Assembly (NCBI GenBank): GCA_015056585.1
Contig: SVFZ01000064.1
Coordinates: 1-45,435, forward strand
Direction: 5' to 3'
DNA from: Butyrivibrio sp.
Lineage (GTDB): Bacteria > Bacillota > Clostridia > Lachnospirales > Lachnospiraceae
DNA: 45,435 nucleotides
In this document: positions 7,801-14,653 of the stretch, in pieces
Position numbering within the stretch: the stretch's first letter is position 1
Layout: each line of letters starts with the position of its first letter
The notes under the pieces: generated by a model
Told to the model about the DNA's origin: nothing
Seen by the model: the letters and a program-made list of their open reading frames with translations, nothing else
Databases searched by the model: none
Position numbers and translations under genes: made by a program

Positions 7801-8730
7801 GAAGGTGAAGTAAAAGTAATAGTATCCGCAGACGGTTATGCTGATAATACAATCACTGTAAAGGTATATTCTAAGGATACCGTCCTCAAAGACAAAGACG
7901 GCAATGAAATCTGGGTACTCAAGAGTGATGGCGATTACTACAAGGCAACCTACGAGGACTACTACACAAGAGACAGGTTCTACATCAGAACTGCAGCCAA
8001 GAACTACAAGTACACCGGATGGCAGACCATTGACGGAAAGACTTACTTCTTTGACAAGAACGGAAATTATGTAACTGGAGAACAGGTAATCCAGGGGGCA
8101 AAATACAGCTTTGGTGCTGATGGCGTTCTTGCAAAGGCTCCGGGTGCGATGGGAATTGACGTCAGCAAGTGGAACGGAAATATCGATTGGAACGCAGTTA
8201 AGAATTCCGGAGTTCAGTTTGTAATCATCAGATGTGGATACCGAGGATCATCTGCAGGCGCGCTTATTGAGGATTCTAAATTCAAGAGCAACATCAAAGG
8301 CGCACAGGCAGCAGGACTTAAGGTTGGCGTATACTTTTTTACCCAGGCTGTGAATGAGGTTGAAGCGGTTGAGGAAGCCTCCATGGTTATCAACCTTGTT
8401 AAGGGCTATACTCTTTCATTCCCGGTTTATCTGGATGTTGAGGGCAGTAACGGCCGTGGTGACAGTATCAGTGCCAGCCAGAGAACAGCTAACATTAAGG
8501 CATTTTGCGGAACTATTGCCAATGCTGGCTATAAAGCAGGCGTTTACGCGAACAAGACCTGGTTTACTTCTATGATCAACACTTCGCAGATCACCAACTA
8601 CAAGATCTGGCTTGCTCAGTATGCGCAGGCAGTAACCTACACCGGCTCAAGATATGACATGTGGCAGTACACCTCAAAGGGAAGAGTCACCGGAATCAGC
8701 GGAAACGTTGATATGAACATCTGCTACTGA
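4810..8730 (+). CDS. Membrane-anchored GH25 muramidase with Ig-like repeats and acidic cytoplasmic tail
   Basis: 1306 residues. Order: an extremely Asp/Glu/Tyr-rich tail (about 12-265), a basic patch (RKSRRDHRR), a transmembrane helix (about 283-306), a possible Cna-B-like segment (about 370-475), six Ig-like (BIG2-type) repeats (about 565-1020), a cell-wall-binding-type repeat pair (TGWQTIDGKTYFF, about 1070-1110) and a GH25 domain (about 1115-1306). GH25 catalytic positions are visible: D1117 in GIDVSKWN and D1209-x-E1211 in YLDVEGSN. The enzyme should cleave the N-acetylmuramic acid to N-acetylglucosamine bond of peptidoglycan. With the acidic tail inside and the catalytic head held out on a long stalk, it is probably an envelope remodelling enzyme rather than a secreted lysin. 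It has its own promoter and terminator. Confidence 0.9.
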   Translation: MKKIFGMRKHRDRDRELDKRYRDELEEYEDDFYEDDYPDDEDFEDDDFSDEDYRDDEDYADEDYRDEDDYSDDERLSDERYSDEEDIAEDDEEYPEDVDSERDAGDDLDYEDDDRDYAEDDRDYAEDDRDYAEDERDFVDDDHEYVENGRNHANDRYSDEEYPEENEYPEDEENYEDENYDSEYPEEGEDYLEDKDNYEDEDYNSDYPEDDEDFEDEDYDREYYDDRYEDEYGNEYPYEDYDRDNRRGAMRKSRRDHRRDDDEESVGAKILAFIGRTSAVERIAAVFALLILAGGIATASFYATALNGNKQLESFNDIGLNLTETEMVGKSGLIAVADAEKARAMAAQFVAEEPEEEEEIEVADDAEDVTIKMTVTSIKSDIKVKFINSATGKLVANLPLEIDVVGPDGNTVMYNDHDQDGIIYKKDITKGEYKVTPRALPSGYENYKLELSSKSVTVKDTVEMKAVDVSNEVKKESQVNVAKEDTQVKTEVESVLKDTVEWVESTKTALGEKGDGSYSFEEVSKDKIPNPGSASMVGTRRWMLAELKNSRPALAFLTGNVENKDVSVSPNSIELKVGEHENISVKVGGEEVDANLTSDSDCVEIDGKKITAIKAGSATIKVDVSGAETKTIEVKVEEDKISISANQEMTEGETQVVSISGTSADVKLESSDNSVVSVSDKTIKAEKAGTATIKATGDNCEPDEVTITVKAKEKEKENFSVNGNTVNVKVGESASIGASASSSISYKSQDENIATVDGSGNVKGVKEGNTKITLTAEGYNDGTVNVKVDLKDMKIEISSNTVKVGDNAQIKVSEPSKVTFTSENSDIATVDPNGKVTGVKEGTAKITVKADGYKDASFDVTVTKADLKTMTVEPSPVKVNVSESVSLKVTGPEAGKATFSSKDSNIAKVETDGKITGVSVGNTIITVKSEGYTDVPVNVEVLAKEGNPVPMAITKINIVEGQKIKISAKDANISIRLKSENTGIASISDNTTIVGAGEGEVKVIVSADGYADNTITVKVYSKDTVLKDKDGNEIWVLKSDGDYYKATYEDYYTRDRFYIRTAAKNYKYTGWQTIDGKTYFFDKNGNYVTGEQVIQGAKYSFGADGVLAKAPGAMGIDVSKWNGNIDWNAVKNSGVQFVIIRCGYRGSSAGALIEDSKFKSNIKGAQAAGLKVGVYFFTQAVNEVEAVEEASMVINLVKGYTLSFPVYLDVEGSNGRGDSISASQRTANIKAFCGTIANAGYKAGVYANKTWFTSMINTSQITNYKIWLAQYAQAVTYTGSRYDMWQYTSKGRVTGISGNVDMNICY
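5149..5211 (+). repeat. Three tandem 21-nt in-frame repeats in the acidic tail
   Basis: Three copies of a 7-codon unit encoding DRDYAED (residues 114-134) with only synonymous differences between copies, plus a fourth partial copy. It probably arose by slippage and may vary in copy number. Confidence 0.7.
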
Positions 8731-8768
8731 TTATTAAATGATGTAAGGAACCGGTGAAACATCGGCAG

Positions 8769-8810
8769 AATAGGAGCCAATGCAAAAACATTGCAAGGCT
8801 CCTATTTTTT
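8769..8810 (+). terminator. Rho-independent terminator after the muramidase gene
   Basis: AATAGGAGCC (8769-8778) pairs with GGCTCCTATT (8797-8806). An inner AATG/CATT stem extends it, and a T run ends at 8810. About 40 bp downstream of the stop codon. Confidence 0.85.
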
Positions 8811-8949
8811 AATGGAATATCACATATTTGGCGGTAAATAAACCTTGATTAACCGACATAAATGTGATTAAATTAAACTGGAAATATCTGAAAATAGTCA
8901 GAAAATTGCTCGGATATGCGGAAAAATCGTGCACAGAGGAATGATGATT

Positions 8950-9501
8950 ATGGGAAAAGAGGCTAAATACATAACTCCAAAGTACATAACTTCAGATGAG
9001 ATAAAGCTTATAAGGGAAATAACCGGAATGACGCAGAGAGAATTCGCTGAATTTGCCGGTGTATCCAAGCGCACTGTCGAGCGGTGGGAATATTCCGATG
9101 AAGAGATTACCGGTCCTATTACCGTACTTGCAGACCTTATCATTAAAAATCATGATCTTCCGCAGCGCCTTAAGGTCCCGGAGAATAAATACAAAATGAG
9201 ATTGTGGTACATGTACCATGATTTTGTGTGCAGTATTCTGGATGTGGATGAAATGGAGAGAAAGGTTGAGGTTCATAATTTTATAACCAATCCGCTTTTT
9301 AGGGCTCTTGGTGTAATTTCGGAACCAACTTTTGAAGATTATGAGGAATTTATTAAGTCCAGGTGTTTTCCGGAAACCAGAGATAAACTAAAACTTGAGC
9401 TAAAAAGGCTTGATCTACCGTTTTATGATCCAATCATGATTATAGAAAAGACTCAGGGACGCATGGCAGACGATGATTTCTGGATAAGAATAGAGAGATA
9501 A
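8950..9501 (+). CDS. HTH regulator with conserved-looking C-terminal domain, partner of HipA-like kinase
   Basis: 183 residues from ATG 8950. AGAGGA (8935-8940) lies 9 nt upstream of this codon; earlier in-frame GTG 8929 and ATG 8941/8944 have poorer spacing. Residues 15-50 (EIKLIREITGMTQREFAEF followed by GVSKRTVERWE) form an XRE-type helix-turn-helix. Residues 83-183 form a separate domain: MRLWYMYHDFV, then TNPLFRALG, RCFPETRDKLK, FYDPIMIIEKTQGRMADDDFW. I could not assign this domain. The kinase gene starts 3 nt after the stop, so the two are co-translated. By analogy with HipB it may repress its own promoter and restrain the kinase; the second domain could serve as a docking or substrate module as HipS does in HipBST systems (inference). 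Confidence 0.75.
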   Translation: MGKEAKYITPKYITSDEIKLIREITGMTQREFAEFAGVSKRTVERWEYSDEEITGPITVLADLIIKNHDLPQRLKVPENKYKMRLWYMYHDFVCSILDVDEMERKVEVHNFITNPLFRALGVISEPTFEDYEEFIKSRCFPETRDKLKLELKRLDLPFYDPIMIIEKTQGRMADDDFWIRIER

Positions 9502-9504
9502 ATT

Positions 9505-10311
9505 ATGATTGAACTATTTAAAAAAGATATAAAAACTTTAGACAGAAAATCTTCAAAGGGTAATCAGCTTAAATTTGAGAGGGATGGAGTCTGGTACAAA
9601 GTTGACAGTGTTGGATATGAGGGACTTGCCGAATGTGTTACTTCAGCTCTTTTGCATAATTCGTCTCTTGATGAAATAGAATACACTGATTATGCTTATG
9701 AAACTATTGTATATAATGGAAACCGGTACAGAGGCTGTAAGAGTAAAGATTTTACCAAAGGCTGGACTTTAATAACTTTGGAGAGACTGTTTATGCAAAA
9801 TTATGGTGTTTCATTGAACAAGATGATCTACAGCACGTCTGACCATGAAGAGAGATTGCGACTTTTGGTGGATAACACTGAGCGTATCACCGGCATAAAG
9901 GGGTTTGGTGTGTATATGAATAAACTTCTGACTCTTGATGCGCTTTTTCTTAACGAGGACAGGCATACCCATAATATTGCTGTTCTGATGAACAATAAGA
10001 AACAGTTCAGACTGTGCCCGATTTTTGACAATGGCGCAGCTTTATTGTCGGATACAACTATGGATTATCCTTTGGGGCGAGATGTGTATGAATTGATGAA
10101 AAGGACCAAAGCGAGGACTTTTTCAGAATCCTTTGAGGAACAGCTTGAGATATCGGAAAAACTTTATGGAAGCAATATTTCTTTTTCCTACACAGAACAC
10201 GAGATATTGGCTGCGACAGCTGAACTCGGCGATTATAGCGATGAGGAAAAAGAGCGCACGAAAGAAATTCTTCTTCAAATGAAAAGAAAATACAGTTATC
10301 TGTTTGCCTGA
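9505..10311 (+). CDS. Compact HipA-like serine/threonine kinase
   Basis: 268 residues, much shorter than classic HipA (about 440) and closer in size to CtkA-type proteins. WYKVDSVGYEGLAE has a candidate ATP-binding lysine (K33) and glutamate (E40). The catalytic loop LFLNEDRHTHN carries N150, D152, R153, H154 and N157, and IFDNGA supplies the metal-binding D175-N-G. All core kinase residues seem intact, so it is predicted active. In HipA-type toxins the targets are translation factors such as glutamyl-tRNA synthetase; nothing in the sequence identifies the target here. It forms a two-gene unit with the HTH protein, isolated by a terminator upstream and the rfb promoter downstream, as expected for a toxin-antitoxin pair. 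A signalling kinase is the alternative. Confidence 0.75.
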   Translation: MIELFKKDIKTLDRKSSKGNQLKFERDGVWYKVDSVGYEGLAECVTSALLHNSSLDEIEYTDYAYETIVYNGNRYRGCKSKDFTKGWTLITLERLFMQNYGVSLNKMIYSTSDHEERLRLLVDNTERITGIKGFGVYMNKLLTLDALFLNEDRHTHNIAVLMNNKKQFRLCPIFDNGAALLSDTTMDYPLGRDVYELMKRTKARTFSESFEEQLEISEKLYGSNISFSYTEHEILAATAELGDYSDEEKERTKEILLQMKRKYSYLFA

Positions 10312-10335
10312 CTTCAACTTGGCGGGGTCTTGTGA

Positions 10336-10341
10336 TATACT
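10336..10341 (+). promoter_or_regulatory. Extended -10 promoter before rfbB
   Basis: TGATATACT gives an extended -10 (TGn then TATACT at 10336-10341). The -35 at 17-bp spacing is weak (TTCAAC). It lies 25 bp after the kinase stop and 38 bp before rfbB, and probably drives the polysaccharide cluster. Confidence 0.45.
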
Positions 10342-10379
10342 GTATTAGTTAAAATTTGTTTATTTGAGAGGAAAAAATA

Positions 10380-11465
10380 ATGAGAACATACCTCGTTACA
10401 GGCGGAGCAGGCTTTATCGGCTCCAATTACATTAACTATATGTTTAAAAAGTATGACAACGAAATCCGCATTATCAACGTGGATGTGCTTACTTATGCAG
10501 GTAACCTTGAGAATCTTCGCGATGTTGAGAACCGCGACAATTATACATTTATCAAGGCTGACATCTGCGACAGAGATGCGATGAACAAGATATTTGAAGA
10601 GAACGATATCGACAGAGTTGTTCACTTTGCGGCTGAGAGCCATGTGGACAGATCTATCGTAAATCCCGAGGTCTTTGTTCAGACCAACGTTCTTGGAACA
10701 GCAACAATGCTTAATGCTGCAAAAAAGGCTTGGGAGCTGCCGGACGGGACATACAAGGAGGGCAAGAAGTTCCTTCATGTTTCTACTGATGAGGTATATG
10801 GATCTTTAGATGATGATCCAAATGCCTATTTCTATGAGACAACTCCATATTCACCTCACAGCCCATATTCAGCAAGTAAGGCAAGTTCCGATATGCTGGT
10901 TAAGGCTTATATGGACACTTATAAGTTCCCTGCGAACATCACAAACTGCTCCAATAACTACGGACCTTACCAGTTCCCTGAGAAGCTGATCCCGCTTATT
11001 ATCCACAATGCTCTTGCGGGAAAAGATCTTCCGGTTTACGGAGACGGCAAGAACGTCCGCGACTGGTTATATGTTGAAGACCACGCCAAGGCTATCGACA
11101 TGGTTCAGGAAAAGGGCAGACTTTTTGAGACTTATAATGTTGGCGGACACAACGAGAAGCAGAACATCGAAATCGTTAAGACCATCATTGATGTGCTCAG
11201 AGAGGAGCTTGATGACTCCGATCCAAGGAAGGCTCATCTTTCCTATGACCTCATCAAGTACGTAACAGACAGAAAGGGTCATGACCGCAGATATGCCATT
11301 GCACCCGACAAGATCAAAAAAGAGATTGGCTGGGAGCCTGAGACAATGTTTAACGAAGGCATCCGCAAGACAATTAAGTGGTACTTTGAGAACCAGGAGT
11401 GGATGGAGCACGTAACAAGCGGCGACTATGAGAAGTACTACGAGAAAATGTATTCTAACAGGTGA
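10380..11465 (+). CDS. rfbB: dTDP-glucose 4,6-dehydratase
   Basis: 361 residues, usual length for RfbB/RmlB. It converts dTDP-D-glucose to dTDP-4-keto-6-deoxy-D-glucose in the cytoplasm with tightly bound NAD+. Residues 7-14 form the Rossmann nucleotide loop GGAGFIGS. The dehydratase residues T136-D137-E138 are present in HVSTDEVYG, and the extended SDR pair Y163/K167 in PYSASKASSD. A GAGAGG ribosome-binding site precedes the ATG. It is followed after 21 bp by rfbA, and rfbC lies further on, so the cluster makes the dTDP-rhamnose precursor pool or a related 6-deoxy sugar for the surface polysaccharide. Confidence 0.95.
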   Translation: MRTYLVTGGAGFIGSNYINYMFKKYDNEIRIINVDVLTYAGNLENLRDVENRDNYTFIKADICDRDAMNKIFEENDIDRVVHFAAESHVDRSIVNPEVFVQTNVLGTATMLNAAKKAWELPDGTYKEGKKFLHVSTDEVYGSLDDDPNAYFYETTPYSPHSPYSASKASSDMLVKAYMDTYKFPANITNCSNNYGPYQFPEKLIPLIIHNALAGKDLPVYGDGKNVRDWLYVEDHAKAIDMVQEKGRLFETYNVGGHNEKQNIEIVKTIIDVLREELDDSDPRKAHLSYDLIKYVTDRKGHDRRYAIAPDKIKKEIGWEPETMFNEGIRKTIKWYFENQEWMEHVTSGDYEKYYEKMYSNR

Positions 11466-11486
11466 TGAAACAAAAAGGAGAACGAA

Positions 11487-12356
11487 ATGAAGGGAATCAT
11501 ATTGGCAGGTGGATCCGGAACACGTCTTTATCCTCTGACAAGGGCAATGTCCAAGCAGATGATGCCTGTTTATGACAAACCAATGATATATTATCCGCTG
11601 TCAACACTTATGCTGGCAGGAATCAGAGAGGTGCTTATCATCTCAACACCAAGGGATCTTCCGGCATTTGAAGAGCTTTTCGGAACCGGTGAGCAGCTTG
11701 GAATGCACTTTGAATATGCTGTTCAGGACAAACCACGAGGTCTTGCGGATGCATTTATCATCGGTGCAAAGTTTATCGGCAGTGACAGTGTTGCACTGGT
11801 GCTTGGCGATAACATCTTTTACGGACAGAGCTTTAGCAAGCTCCTTAGAGAAGTTTCTTCAAGAGAGAGCGGAGCTACAATTTTTGGCTACTATGTAAGA
11901 GACCCGAGAGCTTACGGCGTTGTTGAATTTGATGAGAACGGCAAGGCTATTTCCATTGAGGAGAAACCTGAGCATCCAAAGAGCAATTACGCTGTGCCGG
12001 GACTGTATTTTTACGACAACAAGGTTGTTGATATTGCTGCAAATGTTAAGCCATCAGCTAGAGGCGAGATTGAGATTACCAGCATCAACAACGAGTACCT
12101 CAGAAGAGGAGAGCTCCGTGTGGAAACCATGGGCAGAGGTTTTGCCTGGCTTGATACCGGCAATCACGATTCTCTTCTTGATGCATCTGACTTTGTATGT
12201 GCTTTCCAGAAGAGGCAGGGGCTTTACATTTCCTGCATCGAAGAGATTGCATATAAGAGAGGTTTCATAAACAAGGAGCAGCTTCTTAAGCTTGCCGAGC
12301 CACTTATGAAGACAGATTACGGCAAATACCTAGTTGAGGTTGCTAATGGGCTGTAA
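11487..12356 (+). CDS. rfbA: Glucose-1-phosphate thymidylyltransferase
   Basis: 289 residues, full length. It couples dTTP and glucose 1-phosphate to give dTDP-glucose, the first committed step. The N-terminal signature [11 protein letters not shown] (residues 8-18) is followed by [18 protein letters not shown], the sugar-nucleotide binding core. [10 protein letters not shown] and [14 protein letters not shown] are also typical of RmlA. AAGGAGAA precedes the ATG. The glucose 1-phosphate could come from the phosphoglucomutase encoded at 22633 in the same locus. It follows rfbB closely; a hairpin-containing spacer and an unknown membrane-protein gene then interrupt the run before rfbC. Confidence 0.95.
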   Translation: MKGIILAGGSGTRLYPLTRAMSKQMMPVYDKPMIYYPLSTLMLAGIREVLIISTPRDLPAFEELFGTGEQLGMHFEYAVQDKPRGLADAFIIGAKFIGSDSVALVLGDNIFYGQSFSKLLREVSSRESGATIFGYYVRDPRAYGVVEFDENGKAISIEEKPEHPKSNYAVPGLYFYDNKVVDIAANVKPSARGEIEITSINNEYLRRGELRVETMGRGFAWLDTGNHDSLLDASDFVCAFQKRQGLYISCIEEIAYKRGFINKEQLLKLAEPLMKTDYGKYLVEVANGL

Positions 12357-12357
12357 G

Positions 12358-12454
12358 CACTTGGCGAGGTATTTTCGAGCCTAGTGCGCGCGTGTTCTGG
12401 CGAGCAAAGCGAGAGCAGAACTTCCTTGTGAAATGTACTTGGCGAGGTGTTTTC
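12358..12454 (+). repeat. Direct repeat flanking a variable-stem hairpin
   Basis: CACTTGGCGAGGTATTTTC (12358-12376) recurs as TACTTGGCGAGGTGTTTTC (12436-12454), 17 of 19 identical, 78 bp apart. Between them GTTCTG (12394-12399) pairs with CAGAAC (12416-12421) around a loop containing GCGAGCAAAGCGAG. A related arrangement with a different stem occurs at 30941-31005. Confidence 0.55.
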
Positions 12455-12459
12455 AAATT

Positions 12460-12954
12460 ATGGATAGACGGGTTTTTAGACTGACCATCTTGACGATCCT
12501 CAGCGCGTTTATTCTTGTGGCTGTGATCATTTACGCCACCAACGCTGATAAAATCGGCAGGTTGCTTGGAAATGATAATAAAAATGAAACATCTGAGAGC
12601 GTAAGCACTGAGGAGCCGGTAGCTGATGAAGCTTCCTACGGCCAGCAGATTGGCGATGACTTAAAAGCGTTCCTCTATGATGACGACTTTTTTGACGAAA
12701 CTGAGGAAGTACCGGCTGTTGTGGTAATCCAGCAAAACACCAAAGTTCCGGAAGGCAGCAGCGAGGAGGAGTCAGATGCTTCTGAAGATGAAGAGGGAGC
12801 AGGCATGGCTGTTGTAGGGCAGCTGGACAATCCGGATGCACCTTTTACTACACCGGACGGAACGATTCCGGGTGGGGCAGCGCCAGATGCAGTACTTCCG
12901 GGGAGTCTGACTGAGCCTCCTATAGAGGGGACACCGGTTGGAGTGTTGCCGTGA
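12460..12954 (+). CDS. Unknown single-pass membrane protein with acidic, Pro-rich exterior
   Basis: 164 residues from ATG 12460; an alternative in-frame ATG at 12433 would add nine residues and lies inside the 12358-12454 repeat. One transmembrane helix (LTILTILSAFILVAVIIYAT, about residues 7-26) follows a basic start (MDRRVFR), predicting N-in topology. The rest is low complexity: acidic up to about residue 115, then Pro/Gly-rich to the C-terminus. No domain is recognisable. It interrupts the rfbA-rfbC series, so it may belong to the polysaccharide machinery as a small scaffold, or be a later arrival. No function is claimed. Confidence 0.55.
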   Translation: MDRRVFRLTILTILSAFILVAVIIYATNADKIGRLLGNDNKNETSESVSTEEPVADEASYGQQIGDDLKAFLYDDDFFDETEEVPAVVVIQQNTKVPEGSSEEESDASEDEEGAGMAVVGQLDNPDAPFTTPDGTIPGGAAPDAVLPGSLTEPPIEGTPVGVLP

Positions 12955-13049
12955 TTTTTATTTTGGATTCAAAAGAAAAATGTTTGTTTGCTTATTGTAA
13001 GCGTTTTGATATCGTATAAATTGATATAAATTCAGGGAGTGAGTTTAAA

Positions 13050-13595
13050 ATGGGACAGATTACAGTTGAAACTTGTGAAATTGAGGGGCTTAAGGTTATC
13101 ACACCTAAGGTATTCGGAGATTCAAGAGGATATTTTTTCGAGAGCTACAACAAGAATGATTTTGTTAATGCAGGCATTACCTGTGAATTTGTGCAGGATA
13201 ATCAGTCATCCAGCAAAAGAGGCGTTCTCCGTGGTCTTCACTTTCAGAAGAACTTCCCACAGGATAAGCTGGTTCGCTGCATAAACGGCGAAGTTTTTGA
13301 TGTGGCTGTAGATCTTAGAAGAGATTCCAAGACCTTTGGAAAATGGTTTGGAGTCGTTTTGTCTGCAGAAAACAAGAAGCAGTTCTTTATTCCAAAGGGC
13401 TTTGCTCATGGATTTTTAGTGCTTTCCGATTATGCGGAGTTTGCATATAAGTGTTCAGATTTCTATCATCCTGACGATGAGGGCGGGCTTATCTGGAATG
13501 ATCCGGATATCGGTGTTGAATGGCCGCTTCAGGATGGCGTTGAGCTTATTTTCTCTGACAAGGATACTAAGTGGAGAGGAATCAAGGAATATTGA
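13050..13595 (+). CDS. rfbC: dTDP-4-dehydrorhamnose 3,5-epimerase
   Basis: 181 residues, the usual size for RfbC/RmlC. It epimerises C3 and C5 of dTDP-4-keto-6-deoxyglucose. Diagnostic stretches: GDSRGYFFESYNKNDF near the N-terminus, FVQDNQSSSKRGVLRGLHFQ with the catalytic His of the cupin core, VFDVAVDLRRDSKTFG, and FIPKGFAHGFLVLS. AGGGAG precedes the ATG. The exporter gene starts 2 bp after the stop. No dTDP-4-dehydrorhamnose reductase (rfbD) is present anywhere in the window, so the last reduction must be encoded elsewhere or the final sugar differs. Confidence 0.95.
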   Translation: MGQITVETCEIEGLKVITPKVFGDSRGYFFESYNKNDFVNAGITCEFVQDNQSSSKRGVLRGLHFQKNFPQDKLVRCINGEVFDVAVDLRRDSKTFGKWFGVVLSAENKKQFFIPKGFAHGFLVLSDYAEFAYKCSDFYHPDDEGGLIWNDPDIGVEWPLQDGVELIFSDKDTKWRGIKEY

Positions 13596-13597
13596 AT

Positions 13598-14593
13598 ATG
13601 GGTAAAAGAAAACTTCCCAAGCGATTAGGCTTGGGCATTTTCTATGTATTGGCGCTTGCTTTGGCGCTGATCATAATTTTGCATACAAATTCTCTGGCAG
13701 ATCCGCAGACAGAGCGGCTTAAGAAGATTTGTGGCTGCACTCTTATAGCAGTCAGCTGCATTTTTGCGTTCTTCTGGTATGATAAGCTCACTGTTTTGCC
13801 TATCGAGCTTTTTAATTCCAGAAAGCTCATCAAGAGATTGTCAGTTAACGACTTTAAAAAGAGATATGCAGGCTCATATATGGGAATTGTGTGGGCACTG
13901 GCTCAGCCGGTGGTCACTGTTTGCATGTACTATGTTGTATTTGACAGAGTATTCCAGTCGAGGGCTCAGGCAGTTTCCGGGGGCGTGGAGGTTCCCTACG
14001 TACTGTTCCTTACAGCCGGTCTGGTGCCCTGGTTCTTTTTTACCGAGGCGCTCACAAACGGAACAACCTCCCTGCTTGAGTACAACTATCTGGTAAAAAA
14101 AGTTCTTTTCAAAATAAGCATATTACCTATCATCAAGATAATTGCTGCGATGTTTATCCACATATTCTTTATTTTTGTGCTTCTTATCATCGCATGTGTC
14201 TATGGGTATTACCCTAATTTGTACTGGCTCCAGCTTATTTACTATCTGGGATGCGAGTTTATACTGGTGCTTTCCATCAGCTACGCGACCTGCGCTATTG
14301 TTGTGTTTTTCAGAGATCTTCTGCAGATCATAAATATCGGATTGCAGCTTTTTCAGTGGGCAACTCCGATCCTCTGGAACATTGATATTATTCCTGATGA
14401 CTATAAGTGGATCATCAAACTCAACCCAATGACATACATTGTCGAGGGTTATAGAAACGCAATTTACGGAGACACATGGTTCTTCCAGCACTTCTACTCA
14501 TCGACTTACTTTTGGATCTTTGTTGTTGCAGTGTTCTGTTTCGGAGCACTGATCTTCAAGCGCTCCAAGCCTCACTTCGCAGATATTCTATAA
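13598..14593 (+). CDS. wzm: ABC-2 type polysaccharide exporter, permease subunit
   Basis: 331 residues. It resembles Wzm/TagG/RgpC permeases (usually about 260): RYAGSYMGIVWALAQPVVTVCMYYVVF, then VPYVLFLTAGLVPWFFF, FFRDLLQIINIGLQLFQWATPILW and LNPMTYIVEGYRNAIYG. About 70 extra N-terminal residues add two hydrophobic segments (about 10-28 and 42-60). ATG 13598 was chosen because an earlier in-frame ATG at 13571 lies inside rfbC; AAGGAA precedes 13598. With the following ATPase it should move the lipid-linked polysaccharide from the inner to the outer face of the membrane. Confidence 0.9.
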   Translation: MGKRKLPKRLGLGIFYVLALALALIIILHTNSLADPQTERLKKICGCTLIAVSCIFAFFWYDKLTVLPIELFNSRKLIKRLSVNDFKKRYAGSYMGIVWALAQPVVTVCMYYVVFDRVFQSRAQAVSGGVEVPYVLFLTAGLVPWFFFTEALTNGTTSLLEYNYLVKKVLFKISILPIIKIIAAMFIHIFFIFVLLIIACVYGYYPNLYWLQLIYYLGCEFILVLSISYATCAIVVFFRDLLQIINIGLQLFQWATPILWNIDIIPDDYKWIIKLNPMTYIVEGYRNAIYGDTWFFQHFYSSTYFWIFVVAVFCFGALIFKRSKPHFADIL

Positions 14594-14653
14594 CGCATCA
14601 TGAGGCAGATAAATCATTCATTCTGAAGAAAGCTGGACTATACGGAGAAATGC

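Noticed and set aside
4810..8730. Phage endolysin or prophage fragment
   Set aside because: The GH25 domain is attached to a transmembrane anchor, a cytoplasmic tail and Ig-like repeats, and no phage gene is nearby, so a resident envelope enzyme is more likely.
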